Assembly: GCF_004959765.1 (NCBI RefSeq)
Contig: NZ_SJZD01000006.1
Span: 149,373-213,372, forward strand
Source of the DNA: Flavobacterium sp. H122
GTDB taxonomy: Bacteria; Bacteroidota; Bacteroidia; Flavobacteriales; Flavobacteriaceae
DNA length: 64,000 bases
Reading direction: 5' to 3'
Shown: one piece after another, positions 28,246-38,441 of the stretch
How the letters are laid out: each line of letters starts with the position of its first letter
Numbering within the stretch: the first letter of the stretch is position 1
Program-made: the position numbers and the translations under genes
Notes under the pieces: model-generated
Seen by the model: only the letters and a program-made list of their open reading frames with translations
Told to the model about the DNA's origin: nothing
Database searches by the model: none

Positions 28246-31242
28246 ATGAAAACAACGTTTAAACAGTTTTTATTCTGGCTACTGTTTATTCCTTTTAACT
28301 TACTTGCACAGAGCAAATTACAAGGAATAGTCACGGACAACACATCCAACCAGCCTCTCCCAGGAGTAAATGTAACTGTTCAAGGAACTTCCAATGGAGT
28401 TTCCACAGGATTTGACGGAAAATTTGAACTGTCAAATCTTAAAATAGGGGATATTATAAACTTCTCTTTTATTGGCTTTCAAGACCAATCTATAACATTC
28501 AACGGACAATCTCAAGTCAGCATAGTTCTACAAGACGAAACAAATAAATTAGGAGAAGTTGTAGTTGTAGGTTATGGTACTGTTAAGAAAAAAGATGCGA
28601 CAGGATCAGCCTCAGTATTATCAAACAAAGAATTCAACAAGGGTTCGATAATTACAGCAGAAAACCTATTAAACGGACGAATTGCCGGTGTTACTGTTAA
28701 CACAAGCGGAGCTCCGGGTTCTGGATCAGAGATAAGAATCCGCGGAGGTTCATCTTTATTTGCAAGCAACGATCCTTTGATTGTTGTTGACGGACTTCCA
28801 ATAGAAAACAAGACTGCCACAGGAGGAACATCTTTCTTAGCCTCATTAAACCCAAGCACTATCGAATCTATGACTATCCTAAAAGACGCTTCTGCTACTG
28901 CCATTTACGGATCAAGAGCATCTAACGGGGTTATCATAATCACAACAAAAAAAGGAAGCAAAAATCTTTCTGTTGAATACAACGTACAGTACGGATCAGG
29001 AAAACTGACTGACACTGTAGATTTATTAAACAGTTCGGAATTTGTAAGTGCAATTGAAACATACTTTCCGGATGATACCAACCTTCTGGGTGTTGACGAT
29101 CCAAACTCAAACGCAACTGACGACCCTGCAACTAAGGGCATTATTGAAGGTAGAATTATTCACAACACAGATTGGCAGAAGGAAATCTACAGAAAAAGTA
29201 CACAAACTATAACTCAGGATCTCAACCTGAGAGGAAACTTATTCAAAGCTATCCCTACCCGTTTAACTTTAGGTAACACCTTTCAGGAAGGATTAAGACT
29301 TACCAATAAATTCACAAGAAACTCTATTGGTTTGGCATTAAACCCTACTTTATTTAAAGAACATTTAAAACTTTCTGTAAATGCCAACTATTCAAACGAG
29401 AGAAATCGATTCACAAACGGAGTTGAAGGCGGTGCATTACGATTTGACCCAACTAAACCTGTATATCAGTCAAACTCAATTTGGGGTGGATTTTATGAAA
29501 ACACTTCAAGTCCAACCGAATTATCCAACACGGCCAGAAATCCTGTTTCTGAACTTCTGTTAAGAAATGACACTGGAATTGTGGACCGAATTTTTGGTAA
29601 TGTACAAGTTGACTATAAGTTTCATTTTTTACCTGAATTGAGAGGTGTGATCAATGTAGGTTTAGACAAAACCAAAGGAGAACGAAATCTTTTCATCCCA
29701 AGATATGCAGGAACTGCTGATGGAAACGGAACAAGCTTTTCAGGGAAATATGGAAACAGCCAGTTTGACAGCTCTGAATCAACCAACAAATTATTTGACG
29801 GCTATTTAGTTTACAGCAAAGAATTCGGGAAATTGAATTTAGAAGCTACCGGAGGTTATTCTTACCAGAAATTTGAATCTGAAAGCTTTACCTCAAGAAA
29901 TAAATTTAATCCAACATCAGCAGGCCCTGAAACCACTATTGATACTGATTTGGTTTTAATAGGCTTTTTCGGAAGAACAAATCTTAACTGGAACGACAAA
30001 TACCTTTTAACATTAACTTACAGAAGAGACGGCTCGTCCCGTTTCCCGAAAAATGAAAAATGGGGAAATTTCCCGGCAGCTTCCTTTGCATGGAAAATGA
30101 ACAATGATTTATTTAATGAAGATAGCACAATCTCTGACTTAAAATTAAGACTGGGATGGGGGATAACAGGACAACAGGATCTACCAACTGATGCAAGAAA
30201 TTATTATTTGCCAATTTATGCAACTGGCAATCCTAATTCACAGTATTATTTTGGTGAGGAAACTTATATTGTGGGATTGCCTTCGCCTACAAACCCATAC
30301 CTGAAATGGGAAGAAACCACAACTTACAATACAGGTTTGGATTTCGGAATATTCAAAAACAGAATTAACGGGGCCGTTGATGTTTTCTATAAACAATCAG
30401 ACGATTTATTAGCAAATGTTGCTTTTGCAGATGGTGGAAATTTCTCGAATGCAGGATGGCAGAACATTGGAAGTTTCACCACAAAAGGTATAGAACTGAA
30501 CATTAATACTGAGATTTTTAAATCAGATAATTTCAACTGGACCACTAATTTCAATGCAACAAAATACGAAAGACGTATAAAAGAACTGGCATTTGGCTCT
30601 AACATCCTTGTAGGCGGAATAGGCGGAGGAACAGGAGGAACTATTCAGGTTCATAGTGAAGGATACACTCCTAATTCATTTTTTGTGTATAAACAACTTT
30701 ACGACACTAACAACAAACCTATTGAAGGTGCTTATGCTGATTTAAACAGAGATGGTATCATCAACAATGACGACCGTTATATCTACAACAATCCAGATCC
30801 TGATTTCTTATTAGGTTTCCAATCCAATATGAATTATAAAAATTTTGATTTTTCTTTCAATTTGAGAGCAAGTATTGGAAACAGAATTTACAATAACGTT
30901 AATTCTTCAAGAGCACAGCTAAACTTATTGAAAGATAATGCCATGTTAGGAAACATTCCGTCTTCAGCTCTAGACAGCCAGTTTACAACCACATCAGATG
31001 TTATTCTGTCAGATTATTACATTGAAAACGCATCTTTCCTTAGAATGGACAATGCCACACTTGGTTACACTATACCAAAATGGATTGACGGAAAAGCTTC
31101 TTTGAGATTGAACATTGGAGTACAAAACCCTTTTGTTATTACAAAATACAGCGGATTGGATCCTGAAATCACCAGCGGTATAGACAATACAATCTACCCG
31201 AGACAAAGACAGTTTTTATTTGGTGCAAATGTGAAATTTTAA
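28246..31242 (+). CDS. susC: SusC/RagA TonB-dependent outer-membrane transporter
   Basis: 998 aa. Signal peptide (WLLFIPFNLLAQ), a carboxypeptidase-D-like N-terminal extension (LQGIVTDNTSNQPLPGVNV ... GFDGKFELSNLKIGD), the TonB-box region EVVVVGYGTVKKKDATGS, and a plug domain with RIRGGSSLFASNDPLIVVDG. A 22-strand-type barrel follows and ends FLFGANVKF. It imports malto-oligosaccharides across the outer membrane with its SusD partner, using TonB energy. The gene heads the plus arm; ten bases separate it from susD. Substrate is inferred from the surrounding alpha-glucan enzymes. Confidence 0.92.
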   Translation: MKTTFKQFLFWLLFIPFNLLAQSKLQGIVTDNTSNQPLPGVNVTVQGTSNGVSTGFDGKFELSNLKIGDIINFSFIGFQDQSITFNGQSQVSIVLQDETNKLGEVVVVGYGTVKKKDATGSASVLSNKEFNKGSIITAENLLNGRIAGVTVNTSGAPGSGSEIRIRGGSSLFASNDPLIVVDGLPIENKTATGGTSFLASLNPSTIESMTILKDASATAIYGSRASNGVIIITTKKGSKNLSVEYNVQYGSGKLTDTVDLLNSSEFVSAIETYFPDDTNLLGVDDPNSNATDDPATKGIIEGRIIHNTDWQKEIYRKSTQTITQDLNLRGNLFKAIPTRLTLGNTFQEGLRLTNKFTRNSIGLALNPTLFKEHLKLSVNANYSNERNRFTNGVEGGALRFDPTKPVYQSNSIWGGFYENTSSPTELSNTARNPVSELLLRNDTGIVDRIFGNVQVDYKFHFLPELRGVINVGLDKTKGERNLFIPRYAGTADGNGTSFSGKYGNSQFDSSESTNKLFDGYLVYSKEFGKLNLEATGGYSYQKFESESFTSRNKFNPTSAGPETTIDTDLVLIGFFGRTNLNWNDKYLLTLTYRRDGSSRFPKNEKWGNFPAASFAWKMNNDLFNEDSTISDLKLRLGWGITGQQDLPTDARNYYLPIYATGNPNSQYYFGEETYIVGLPSPTNPYLKWEETTTYNTGLDFGIFKNRINGAVDVFYKQSDDLLANVAFADGGNFSNAGWQNIGSFTTKGIELNINTEIFKSDNFNWTTNFNATKYERRIKELAFGSNILVGGIGGGTGGTIQVHSEGYTPNSFFVYKQLYDTNNKPIEGAYADLNRDGIINNDDRYIYNNPDPDFLLGFQSNMNYKNFDFSFNLRASIGNRIYNNVNSSRAQLNLLKDNAMLGNIPSSALDSQFTTTSDVILSDYYIENASFLRMDNATLGYTIPKWIDGKASLRLNIGVQNPFVITKYSGLDPEITSGIDNTIYPRQRQFLFGANVKF

Positions 31243-31252
31243 TAATTAAACC

Positions 31253-32851
31253 ATGAAAAATTTAAAATATAAGATAATTTATATAATTGGATTAATAACA
31301 TTTTGCACATCATGTACAGATGATTTAAATGTTACCCCAAAAGATGATGATCTTTTCCTTTCAGATGATTTCTTCTCTTCGGAAGATTCATACAAACAAG
31401 GTTTGGCAGGCATTTATGGAAATTTATCCTTAACAGGGCTTAATGGAGCTGAATCTTCAAACATACAGGGAATTGATGCCGGTACAAGTCAATATGGCCG
31501 TTGTTTATGGTACATGCAGGATTTAGCTGCTGATCAGGCAATCTGGAGTTATGAAAACGATCCGGGCGTTGGTGAAATACAAAGAAATACCTGGAATGCC
31601 AACAATCCTATACTTAGAGGAATGTTTGGCAGAGCTATGTTTCAGGTAGCTTTAGTTAATGAATACTTACGCCAGACTACTCCTGAAAAATTAAGCTCCA
31701 GAGGAGTAACAAACACACAGTTACTAAACGACGTTGCTTTATATCGTGAGGAAGTAAAAGTATTAAGAGCATTAGCTTATTACCATTTAATGGATTTATT
31801 TGGAAAAGCTCCGTTTGTAACTGAAAACGATCCGATAAATACTGCCGGACCGGAATATGACAGAGCAGAATTATTTTCATTTATAGAAGAAGAATTAACT
31901 GCAGTACTGCCATCTTTAAAAGAGCCTAAAACAAATGAATACGGTCGTTTGGACAAAGCAATGGCCTGGATGATTCTGGCTAAAATATACCTTAATGCCG
32001 AAGTCTATATTAACACACCCAAATATACCGAGTGCGTTACTATGTGCAACAACATTATTAATGCCGGCTACACTCTGGAAGCAAATTATTTAGACAATTT
32101 CAAAGCAGACAATCATACATCTACAGAGATGATTTACAGCATTCAGTCAGATGGTACAGCAACTCAAAATTATGGTCCTACTACAGTTTTGATTAATGGT
32201 CAGGTAGGATCTTTAGAGAAAAACGGCGCTTCATTAGGTGTTGGAACAGATGGCTGGGGTGGCGCTTTGCGTTTGAGAAAACAGTTTGTCCAAAAATTCA
32301 ATGGAACACAATTCAATACAGATGAGAGAAAAACAATCATTTCTGCAGACAGACCAATTGAAATTACTTCAATCTCCACACCTAAACAAGGCTACATTTT
32401 AGCAAAATATTCCAACATCAGCTCTACCGGCGTGGCAGGCTCCAACAAAACTTTTGTTGACACTGACTTCCCGTTATTCAGACTTGCCGACGTGTATTTA
32501 ATGTATGCAGAATGCGCTCTTAGAAATTCAGGAAACGCAACTAAAGATCAGGCTTTGCTTTATGTGAACGAATTAAGGGAAAGAGCAAACAATGGCACAT
32601 CATCAAACATTACTGTAAACGATTTAACATTAGATTTCATACTGGATGAAAGAGCCAGAGAGTTACATTGGGAATCCCACAGAAGACAGGACTTGATCCG
32701 TTTCGGTAAATTCACCGGTGGTTCCTACAACTGGACATGGAAAGGAAACAGTCAAAGCGGTATTGCCATTCCGGCACATTTTAATGTATATCCTATACCC
32801 GCTGCCAGTCTGGCTTCAAACCCCAATTTAACCCAAAACCCTAATTATTAA
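31253..32851 (+). CDS. susD: SusD/RagB surface starch-binding lipoprotein
   Basis: 532 aa. Lipobox FCTSC (Cys21) followed by TDDL, an acidic stretch after the cysteine like the surface-export signal of Bacteroidota lipoproteins. SusD features: EDSYKQGLAGIYGNLSLTG near the start, TPR-like helices (EEVKVLRALAYYHLMDLFGKAPFV), and the C-terminal SusD segment (LFRLADVYLMYAECALR, DERARELHWESHRRQDLIRFGKF). It caps the SusC barrel from outside and binds oligosaccharide. It is co-transcribed with susC and the next gene. Confidence 0.92.
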   Translation: MKNLKYKIIYIIGLITFCTSCTDDLNVTPKDDDLFLSDDFFSSEDSYKQGLAGIYGNLSLTGLNGAESSNIQGIDAGTSQYGRCLWYMQDLAADQAIWSYENDPGVGEIQRNTWNANNPILRGMFGRAMFQVALVNEYLRQTTPEKLSSRGVTNTQLLNDVALYREEVKVLRALAYYHLMDLFGKAPFVTENDPINTAGPEYDRAELFSFIEEELTAVLPSLKEPKTNEYGRLDKAMAWMILAKIYLNAEVYINTPKYTECVTMCNNIINAGYTLEANYLDNFKADNHTSTEMIYSIQSDGTATQNYGPTTVLINGQVGSLEKNGASLGVGTDGWGGALRLRKQFVQKFNGTQFNTDERKTIISADRPIEITSISTPKQGYILAKYSNISSTGVAGSNKTFVDTDFPLFRLADVYLMYAECALRNSGNATKDQALLYVNELRERANNGTSSNITVNDLTLDFILDERARELHWESHRRQDLIRFGKFTGGSYNWTWKGNSQSGIAIPAHFNVYPIPAASLASNPNLTQNPNY

Positions 32852-32865
32852 TAAACTCATAGATT

Positions 32866-33990
32866 ATGAAAAATATATATAAATATTTATCAATAGGTTT
32901 AATGGTTCTTACATTAAACTCATGTGAAGATGAAAATAATTTTAAAATTCTAGAACCTAAAGAAGCAGCTTTTGAAATAGTAACACCCTCAACTGGAACA
33001 TCCATCATTCTATCAGAGGCGACTCCAAACAATCCCGCAGTTACTTTTACATGGCAGCCTGCTGTTTATACGGTACCAACTGCTATAACTTATACGGTTC
33101 AGTTTGCTAAAAACGGAACTGATTTTGCAACACCAGTTGATATTACTGAATCGCCAACTACAAATGCAACCATTAATGTTGCAGAACTGAATTTGAATGC
33201 ATTAATGCTGGGGGTTGCTCCTTTTACTGAAGGAACAATCGATGTAAGAATTAAAGCTACAGTAGGCACAACCGGAGCTGAACCGAAATATTCAAATACA
33301 ATAAACTTATCTGTAACACCATTTGGATGTTTGAATCAATATGGTGTAGGAGCTGGTTTAGTAGATGCCGGATGGAACTGGAACAGCCCTGTTGTAATGT
33401 TTTGTAATGACAATGTGTTGACCGCTACTGTAAACCTAACAAATGACACTTTCAGATTCTTCACCACTGAAGGAGACTGGGGTTCTGGCAGAAACTTCCC
33501 TTATTACACAGGAGAAGGTTATGTAATTTCTTCAACATTAGTTAATGCAAATGACGGAGACAGCAACTTTAGATTTATTGGAACTCCCGGTTCACACCGA
33601 TTAAAAATAAATGAAAACAATAAAACGATTTCTGCTTTTCAGGGAACAGACGCGACTGGATCGTTTTGGTTAGTAGGCGCGGCTACTCCAGGCGGCTGGA
33701 GCTGGGCAGGAAACAATGAAACTGAACTTGGTAAAATCAACAATGGTGTGTACGAAGTTCCGGTTGAATTAAAAAACAATGAAACATTCAGAGTCTGGCT
33801 TGCAAATGACGGTGGTGACAGCTGGGGTTCTCCCAACAAAAACTTCCCTTCTTACATAGCTGACGGATACACTATTTCAGCTGATTTTGTGAATGCCAAT
33901 GACGGAGACAGCAACTTCAGATATGTTGGAGCTACGGCTACAAAATTATTTAAAATAGACACTGTCAACAAGACCATAACATTTAATTAA
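32866..33990 (+). CDS. SusE/SusF-like starch-binding lipoprotein
   Basis: 374 aa. Lipobox LNSC followed by EDENN, a likely surface-export signal. Residues about 20-150 are a SusE-type Ig-like domain (FTWQPAVYTVPTAITYTVQF). Two tandem carbohydrate-binding repeats follow, one with NLTNDTFRFFTTEGDWGSG and NANDGDSNFRFIGTPG and one with ELKNNETFRVWLANDGGDSW and NANDGDSNFRYVGATA, ending at the C-terminus. SusE and SusF bind starch on the cell surface through such modules. With only two repeats after one N-domain it resembles SusE more than the longer SusF. It is 14 bases after susD and ends at a strong terminator. Confidence 0.85.
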   Translation: MKNIYKYLSIGLMVLTLNSCEDENNFKILEPKEAAFEIVTPSTGTSIILSEATPNNPAVTFTWQPAVYTVPTAITYTVQFAKNGTDFATPVDITESPTTNATINVAELNLNALMLGVAPFTEGTIDVRIKATVGTTGAEPKYSNTINLSVTPFGCLNQYGVGAGLVDAGWNWNSPVVMFCNDNVLTATVNLTNDTFRFFTTEGDWGSGRNFPYYTGEGYVISSTLVNANDGDSNFRFIGTPGSHRLKINENNKTISAFQGTDATGSFWLVGAATPGGWSWAGNNETELGKINNGVYEVPVELKNNETFRVWLANDGGDSWGSPNKNFPSYIADGYTISADFVNANDGDSNFRYVGATATKLFKIDTVNKTITFN

Positions 33991-34000
33991 AAACTTACCA

Positions 34001-34026
34001 AAAGGCTGGTTTTACCAGCCTTTTTT
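34001..34026 (+). terminator. Terminator after SusE-like gene
   Basis: Perfect 10-base arms AAAGGCTGGT (34001-34010) and ACCAGCCTTT (34014-34023) with a TTT loop and T tail. Only 14 bases remain to the next ATG, so the following amylase gene depends on read-through or on a promoter I could not place. Confidence 0.8.
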
Positions 34027-34039
34027 AATTGTAATATTT

Positions 34040-36913
34040 ATGAAAAATTTTACAAAATTACTGTTATTTTTCTTTTCAATAGTTTCTTGGTCCCAGCAAC
34101 AAACTGTAAGTTTTTCAATAAACCCAAGTACTTTTGATGAAAACCAATCTATCACTTTAACTTTTCAAGGCACTTCTATAAATGAAGCCACATGGAATGT
34201 TGCAGGCAACGCATTATATCTTTGGTCCTGGTCGTATGATTTAAATGACACCAATAGTTTGGACTGTCCAACTAACGGAACCTGGACTTCTTCCAATGAA
34301 ACGAACCGGCTGACATATAATTCAGGAAATGACACGTACACCATAACTTTTACACCAGCTACATTCTACAACAGAACAAATATTGGACGTATAGGTTTTT
34401 TAATAAAAGCTAAAGATGGAACCGGAGACAAAAAATCACAGGATATGTATTCGGAAGTTGGGTCATTTCAGGCTAATCTAATTACTCCGGCACAAAATTC
34501 AAATACAATAATTTCCTCTGGAGGCAATCTGGCAATATCTGCAAACAATACTAACGGTGCTGCTTTTTATAGCTTATCGGCTAATGGAGTACAAATCAAC
34601 ACTTATACAGGAAACCCCTACTCCTTCAATGACACTAATATCACAACTAATAAATCGTATGAACTTCTAATCACACAGGCTGGCGTGACTTTTTCAAAAA
34701 AATTCAATGTTTTTGTCAATCCAGGAACCATTTCACAAGCCATACCCGCAGGATTAGTTGACGGTATTAACTACAATACCGGAGACGCAGCAAGAGCAAC
34801 ACTTGTATTGAGTGCGCCGGGTAAAGATTTTGTATATGTGGCGGGAAGTTTCAACAACTATCAGCCATCCAATGCTTATGCCATGAAAAAAGACCCTTCA
34901 ACCGGTAAATTTTGGCTGGAACTTACAGGATTGACTTCGGGACAGATTTATCATTATCAGTACTGGGTTGCAGACACAACTCCAATTACCAACTCACCAG
35001 CAATAGTAAAAACTGCCGACCCATTTTCGACATTAGTATTATCTCCATATGATGACCCGTGGACACCGGCATCAAGTTATCCCAACATTCCTGTTTATCC
35101 GTCAGGACAGGAAAGGGAGGTAACCGTATTGCAAACCGGTCAAACTCCTTATCCATGGGTAAATACTTCGTTTTCAAAACCCAAAAAAGAGGACCTCATC
35201 ATTTATGAAGCACTCGTAAGAGACTTTGATGCCGATAGAAATTATCAGGACTTAATTGACAAAATGGATTATTTCAAAAATCTAAAAATCAACGCTGTCG
35301 AATTAATGCCTGTCATGGAGTTTGAAGGTAACGAAAGCTGGGGATACAACACTTCTTTTCACATGGCACCGGACAAACATTACGGCACTTCCGCCAAATT
35401 AAAAGAATTTATCGATTTATGCCATACTAACGGAATTGCAGTAATTCTGGATGTTGCTTTAAATCATGCTTTTGGGCGTAACCCTATGAATAGAATGTGG
35501 ATGAAAGATTCAGACGGAGACGGATGGGGTGACCCAAGTTCAGAAAATCCGTACTTTAATGAATTTCCTAGACACAGTTACAATGTAGGGTCTGATTTTA
35601 ACCATACCCAACCACTGACAAAGGCCTATACTAAAAGAATTATCAAACATTGGATTGAAGAATATAAAATTGATGGTTTCAGATGGGATTTAACCAAAGG
35701 TTTTACGCAAAACTGTATAGGAAGTGAATCCTGCACAAATTCTTACCAGCAGGATCGCGTGGACATCCTAAAAGAATATGCCGATTACAGTTGGTCGTTA
35801 GACCCGACACATTATGTAATTTTTGAACATTTAGGAACCGACGCAGAAGAACAGCAATGGGCAAATTACAGAGTTATAGGTGAGGCAGACGGCATTTCAA
35901 AAGGCGTCATGATGTGGGGTAAAATGTCCGATGAATTCGCCACTTTAACCAAAGGATATTCCACCAGCATCAATCGGGTTGGTCATCTAAGCAGAGGATT
36001 TACCGCAAAACGTTTAATTGGTTATGCCGAAAGCCACGACGAAGAAAGAACCATGTACAAGAATCTGACCGAAGGCAACACCTCTGGTCATAATGCACGA
36101 AATCTTAATACTGCTCTAATGAGAATCCAGGCTATGAGTGCCATGCATTTGTTGGTTCCGGGACCAAAAATGATCTGGCATTTTGGAGAATTAGGTCATG
36201 ACAATTCTATTTTCACATGTACAGACGGTTCTGTGAATACTGGAGCAGATGCAACACCTGGTGACTGCAAATTAGCAACAAAACCACAACCGCAATGGAC
36301 AAACAACTGGCTCACTGATGTTAACAGAGGGCCACTTTATACTTTTTGGTCTAAACTAAATACATTAAAAACTAACGAAGCTGTTTTTGAAGGCAATTAC
36401 AGCATTTCACCAAATGCTGACAATTACAAACAAAGACTGTACGTTTGGGATGACGCTATTCCTTCAACCTCACTAAAAAATCTAGTGGTTTTAGCCAATT
36501 TTAATGTAACTGACCAAAACATAACCCCTGATTTCCCTTACACAGGTAATTGGTACAATTTAATTGATAATTCAACTTTAAACGTTAACAACACAACCAG
36601 TCCAATTACTGTTCCGGCGGGTGGATACAGAATATACGGCAATCAACCTGCGCAAAGTTTATCCAATGAGGAATTCAACCTGGCTGATTCTGTTGTACTT
36701 TACCCTAACCCTTCGAGTGACAATTTCCAACTGTCAGAAGCAATTGAAAAAGCTGAAATCTACAATATTACAGGACAGCTTGTAAAAGTTTTTAAATATG
36801 GTTTCACACCCGAAGACTCATTCAATATAAGTGACTTGAACAAAGGGATTTATCTGGTTCAAATCACTAACAGCTCAAATCAAAAAGGAACAATAAAATT
36901 AATCAAAGAGTAA
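34040..36913 (+). CDS. Secreted GH13 alpha-amylase with T9SS domain
   Basis: 957 aa. Signal peptide (LLLFFFSIVSWSQ), an N-terminal beta domain (FSINPSTFDENQSITLTFQG), a CBM48/E-set-like module near residues 255-310 (DFVYVAGSFNNYQPSNAYAM), then the GH13 barrel: VELMPVMEFEGNESWGYNTS, ILDVALNHAFGRNP, DGFRWDLTKGF (nucleophile Asp550), VIFEHLGTDAEE (Glu596) and YAESHDEERTMY (Asp667). The last ~75 residues are a type A T9SS sorting domain (VVLYPNPSSDNFQL ... KGIYLVQITNSSNQKG). It would degrade starch outside the cell and feed SusC/D. The branching-enzyme-like WGYN start of the barrel is compatible with amylase or pullulanase. Confidence 0.9.
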   Translation: MKNFTKLLLFFFSIVSWSQQQTVSFSINPSTFDENQSITLTFQGTSINEATWNVAGNALYLWSWSYDLNDTNSLDCPTNGTWTSSNETNRLTYNSGNDTYTITFTPATFYNRTNIGRIGFLIKAKDGTGDKKSQDMYSEVGSFQANLITPAQNSNTIISSGGNLAISANNTNGAAFYSLSANGVQINTYTGNPYSFNDTNITTNKSYELLITQAGVTFSKKFNVFVNPGTISQAIPAGLVDGINYNTGDAARATLVLSAPGKDFVYVAGSFNNYQPSNAYAMKKDPSTGKFWLELTGLTSGQIYHYQYWVADTTPITNSPAIVKTADPFSTLVLSPYDDPWTPASSYPNIPVYPSGQEREVTVLQTGQTPYPWVNTSFSKPKKEDLIIYEALVRDFDADRNYQDLIDKMDYFKNLKINAVELMPVMEFEGNESWGYNTSFHMAPDKHYGTSAKLKEFIDLCHTNGIAVILDVALNHAFGRNPMNRMWMKDSDGDGWGDPSSENPYFNEFPRHSYNVGSDFNHTQPLTKAYTKRIIKHWIEEYKIDGFRWDLTKGFTQNCIGSESCTNSYQQDRVDILKEYADYSWSLDPTHYVIFEHLGTDAEEQQWANYRVIGEADGISKGVMMWGKMSDEFATLTKGYSTSINRVGHLSRGFTAKRLIGYAESHDEERTMYKNLTEGNTSGHNARNLNTALMRIQAMSAMHLLVPGPKMIWHFGELGHDNSIFTCTDGSVNTGADATPGDCKLATKPQPQWTNNWLTDVNRGPLYTFWSKLNTLKTNEAVFEGNYSISPNADNYKQRLYVWDDAIPSTSLKNLVVLANFNVTDQNITPDFPYTGNWYNLIDNSTLNVNNTTSPITVPAGGYRIYGNQPAQSLSNEEFNLADSVVLYPNPSSDNFQLSEAIEKAEIYNITGQLVKVFKYGFTPEDSFNISDLNKGIYLVQITNSSNQKGTIKLIKE

Positions 36914-36937
36914 CTCTTTTACTTTTTTCCAAACATA

Positions 36938-36979
36938 AAACTACCCTCAAAATTTTTTTGAGGGTAGTTTTTTTTTTAC
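36938..36979 (+). terminator. Terminator of the plus starch arm
   Basis: Arms AAACTACCCTCAAAA and the complementary TTTTGAGGGTAGTTT around a short T loop, followed by a T run. Placed about 25 bases after the amylase stop codon. Confidence 0.85.
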
Positions 36980-37111
36980 AAACCCTTAATAGTCCATTAT
37001 TAGTTGCCAACTTTATTTAATTTTGTATCTGGCTTTGCAGCAGATAAATAAAATCATAATTCTTAATTAATCTTTTTATATTTATTCCACAAAAGATTTC
37101 AAATTAACAAA

Positions 37112-38374
37112 ATGAAGAAAATCATAAAAATATTTCTTTTATCAATAATACTGGTTTCCTTCACATGTTCCGCACAGGAATTGAGCGAAACTGAAGCTCC
37201 TTTTAACATTAAAACCATCACATTCAAACAAGCCGGAAATAATGTTTTTCCTTTCATTCGTCTGGGTGACAGTTTTGAGTTTAGTTTTGATGATTTATAC
37301 GGAAATGAAGAGGATTATTATTTCACTTTGACACATTGCAATTATAATTGGACCAAATCAGATTTAACCCGAAACGAATTTTTATCTGGAACTGACAATC
37401 AAAGGATACAGGACTACGAAAACTCCTTCAATACACTTCAGACCTATTCCCATTACCGGTTAAAATTTCCAAATAATTTCTGTGAGATTGTCAAAAGCGG
37501 CAACTATTTATTGTCAATTCTAAACAGCAGTAAAGAGATTGTGTTTTCTAAAAAATTCATTGTGTACGAAGAATTTGCCGAGGTTCCCATGCAAATTAAA
37601 CGTTCAAGAAACATTGCCGATATCAGACAAAAACAGAATATTGAGTTTTCCATAAAATCAAATGCTGTTTTGTTTCAGAATCCAATGCAGAATGTAAAGG
37701 TGGCCTTGTTTCAAAACGGAAAATGGAACAACGCCATTTACAACATCAAACCGCAATACACCATTGGTAATGATTTAATGTTTAGATACAATTCAGAGAC
37801 TCAATTTTGGGCAGGTAATGAATATTTGTATTTTGACAATAAAGAAGCCCGGGTTCCCAACAATACAATTGCAAAAGTCAATTCTCAGTCAGGTTTATAC
37901 AGCACCTATTTATATACGGATCTGGCAAGAAAAAACAAGGGATATACTTTCTTCCCGGATGTTAACGGTAACTTTCAAAGCAGAAATATTATTTCGCAGG
38001 ATAACAATGATGTAGAATCTGATTATACATGGGTCTATTTTACACTTTCTACTCCACAAACCAGCCCTTTAAACAACAGCATTTACATTACAGGTATGTT
38101 CAACGGCTATCTATTATCTGACGAAAACAAAATGGATTACAACGCTGAAAAAGGACTTTTTGAAAAAGCAATTTTAATAAAACAAGGGTTCAACAACTAC
38201 AACTATACTATTGTAAACAACCAGAAAAAACTTGACGAAGCCAATGCTGTGGACGGAAATTTTTCGGAAACTGAAAATATGTATAATGCCTTAATATACT
38301 ACAGAGCAAACGGTGAACGTTATGATAGAGTTATTGGTAAAGGAGAAACAAACTCGGTCAATATCACCAATTAA
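37112..38374 (+). CDS. DUF5103 protein, T9SS plug-type
   Basis: 420 aa. Signal peptide (LLSIILVSFTCSAQ). The mature protein matches the DUF5103 family (FNIKTITFKQAGNNVFPFIRLGDSFEFSFDDL, Tyr-rich THCNYNWTKSDL, NNSIYITGMFNGYLLSDENKM). A member of this family is the Plug protein that closes the SprA translocon of the Flavobacterium johnsoniae type IX system. I infer a similar periplasmic role, since more than one paralogue may exist. It follows a terminator and so is probably transcribed separately from the amylase, although it lies just beside a T9SS client. Confidence 0.8.
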   Translation: MKKIIKIFLLSIILVSFTCSAQELSETEAPFNIKTITFKQAGNNVFPFIRLGDSFEFSFDDLYGNEEDYYFTLTHCNYNWTKSDLTRNEFLSGTDNQRIQDYENSFNTLQTYSHYRLKFPNNFCEIVKSGNYLLSILNSSKEIVFSKKFIVYEEFAEVPMQIKRSRNIADIRQKQNIEFSIKSNAVLFQNPMQNVKVALFQNGKWNNAIYNIKPQYTIGNDLMFRYNSETQFWAGNEYLYFDNKEARVPNNTIAKVNSQSGLYSTYLYTDLARKNKGYTFFPDVNGNFQSRNIISQDNNDVESDYTWVYFTLSTPQTSPLNNSIYITGMFNGYLLSDENKMDYNAEKGLFEKAILIKQGFNNYNYTIVNNQKKLDEANAVDGNFSETENMYNALIYYRANGERYDRVIGKGETNSVNITN

Positions 38375-38396
38375 AATTTAACAGGAATAAAAAACA

Positions 38397-38423
38397 TTTG
38401 TATTTTCAATTTTTATAAATTTG
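38397..38423 (+). promoter_or_regulatory. Promoter of apaG
   Basis: TTTG (38397-38400), 15 bases, then the -7 box TAAATTTG (38416-38423), 18 bases before the apaG ATG. Same spacing as at the T9SS protein gene. Confidence 0.6.
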
Positions 38424-38441
38424 TATATCAAGTGTTAAGCA

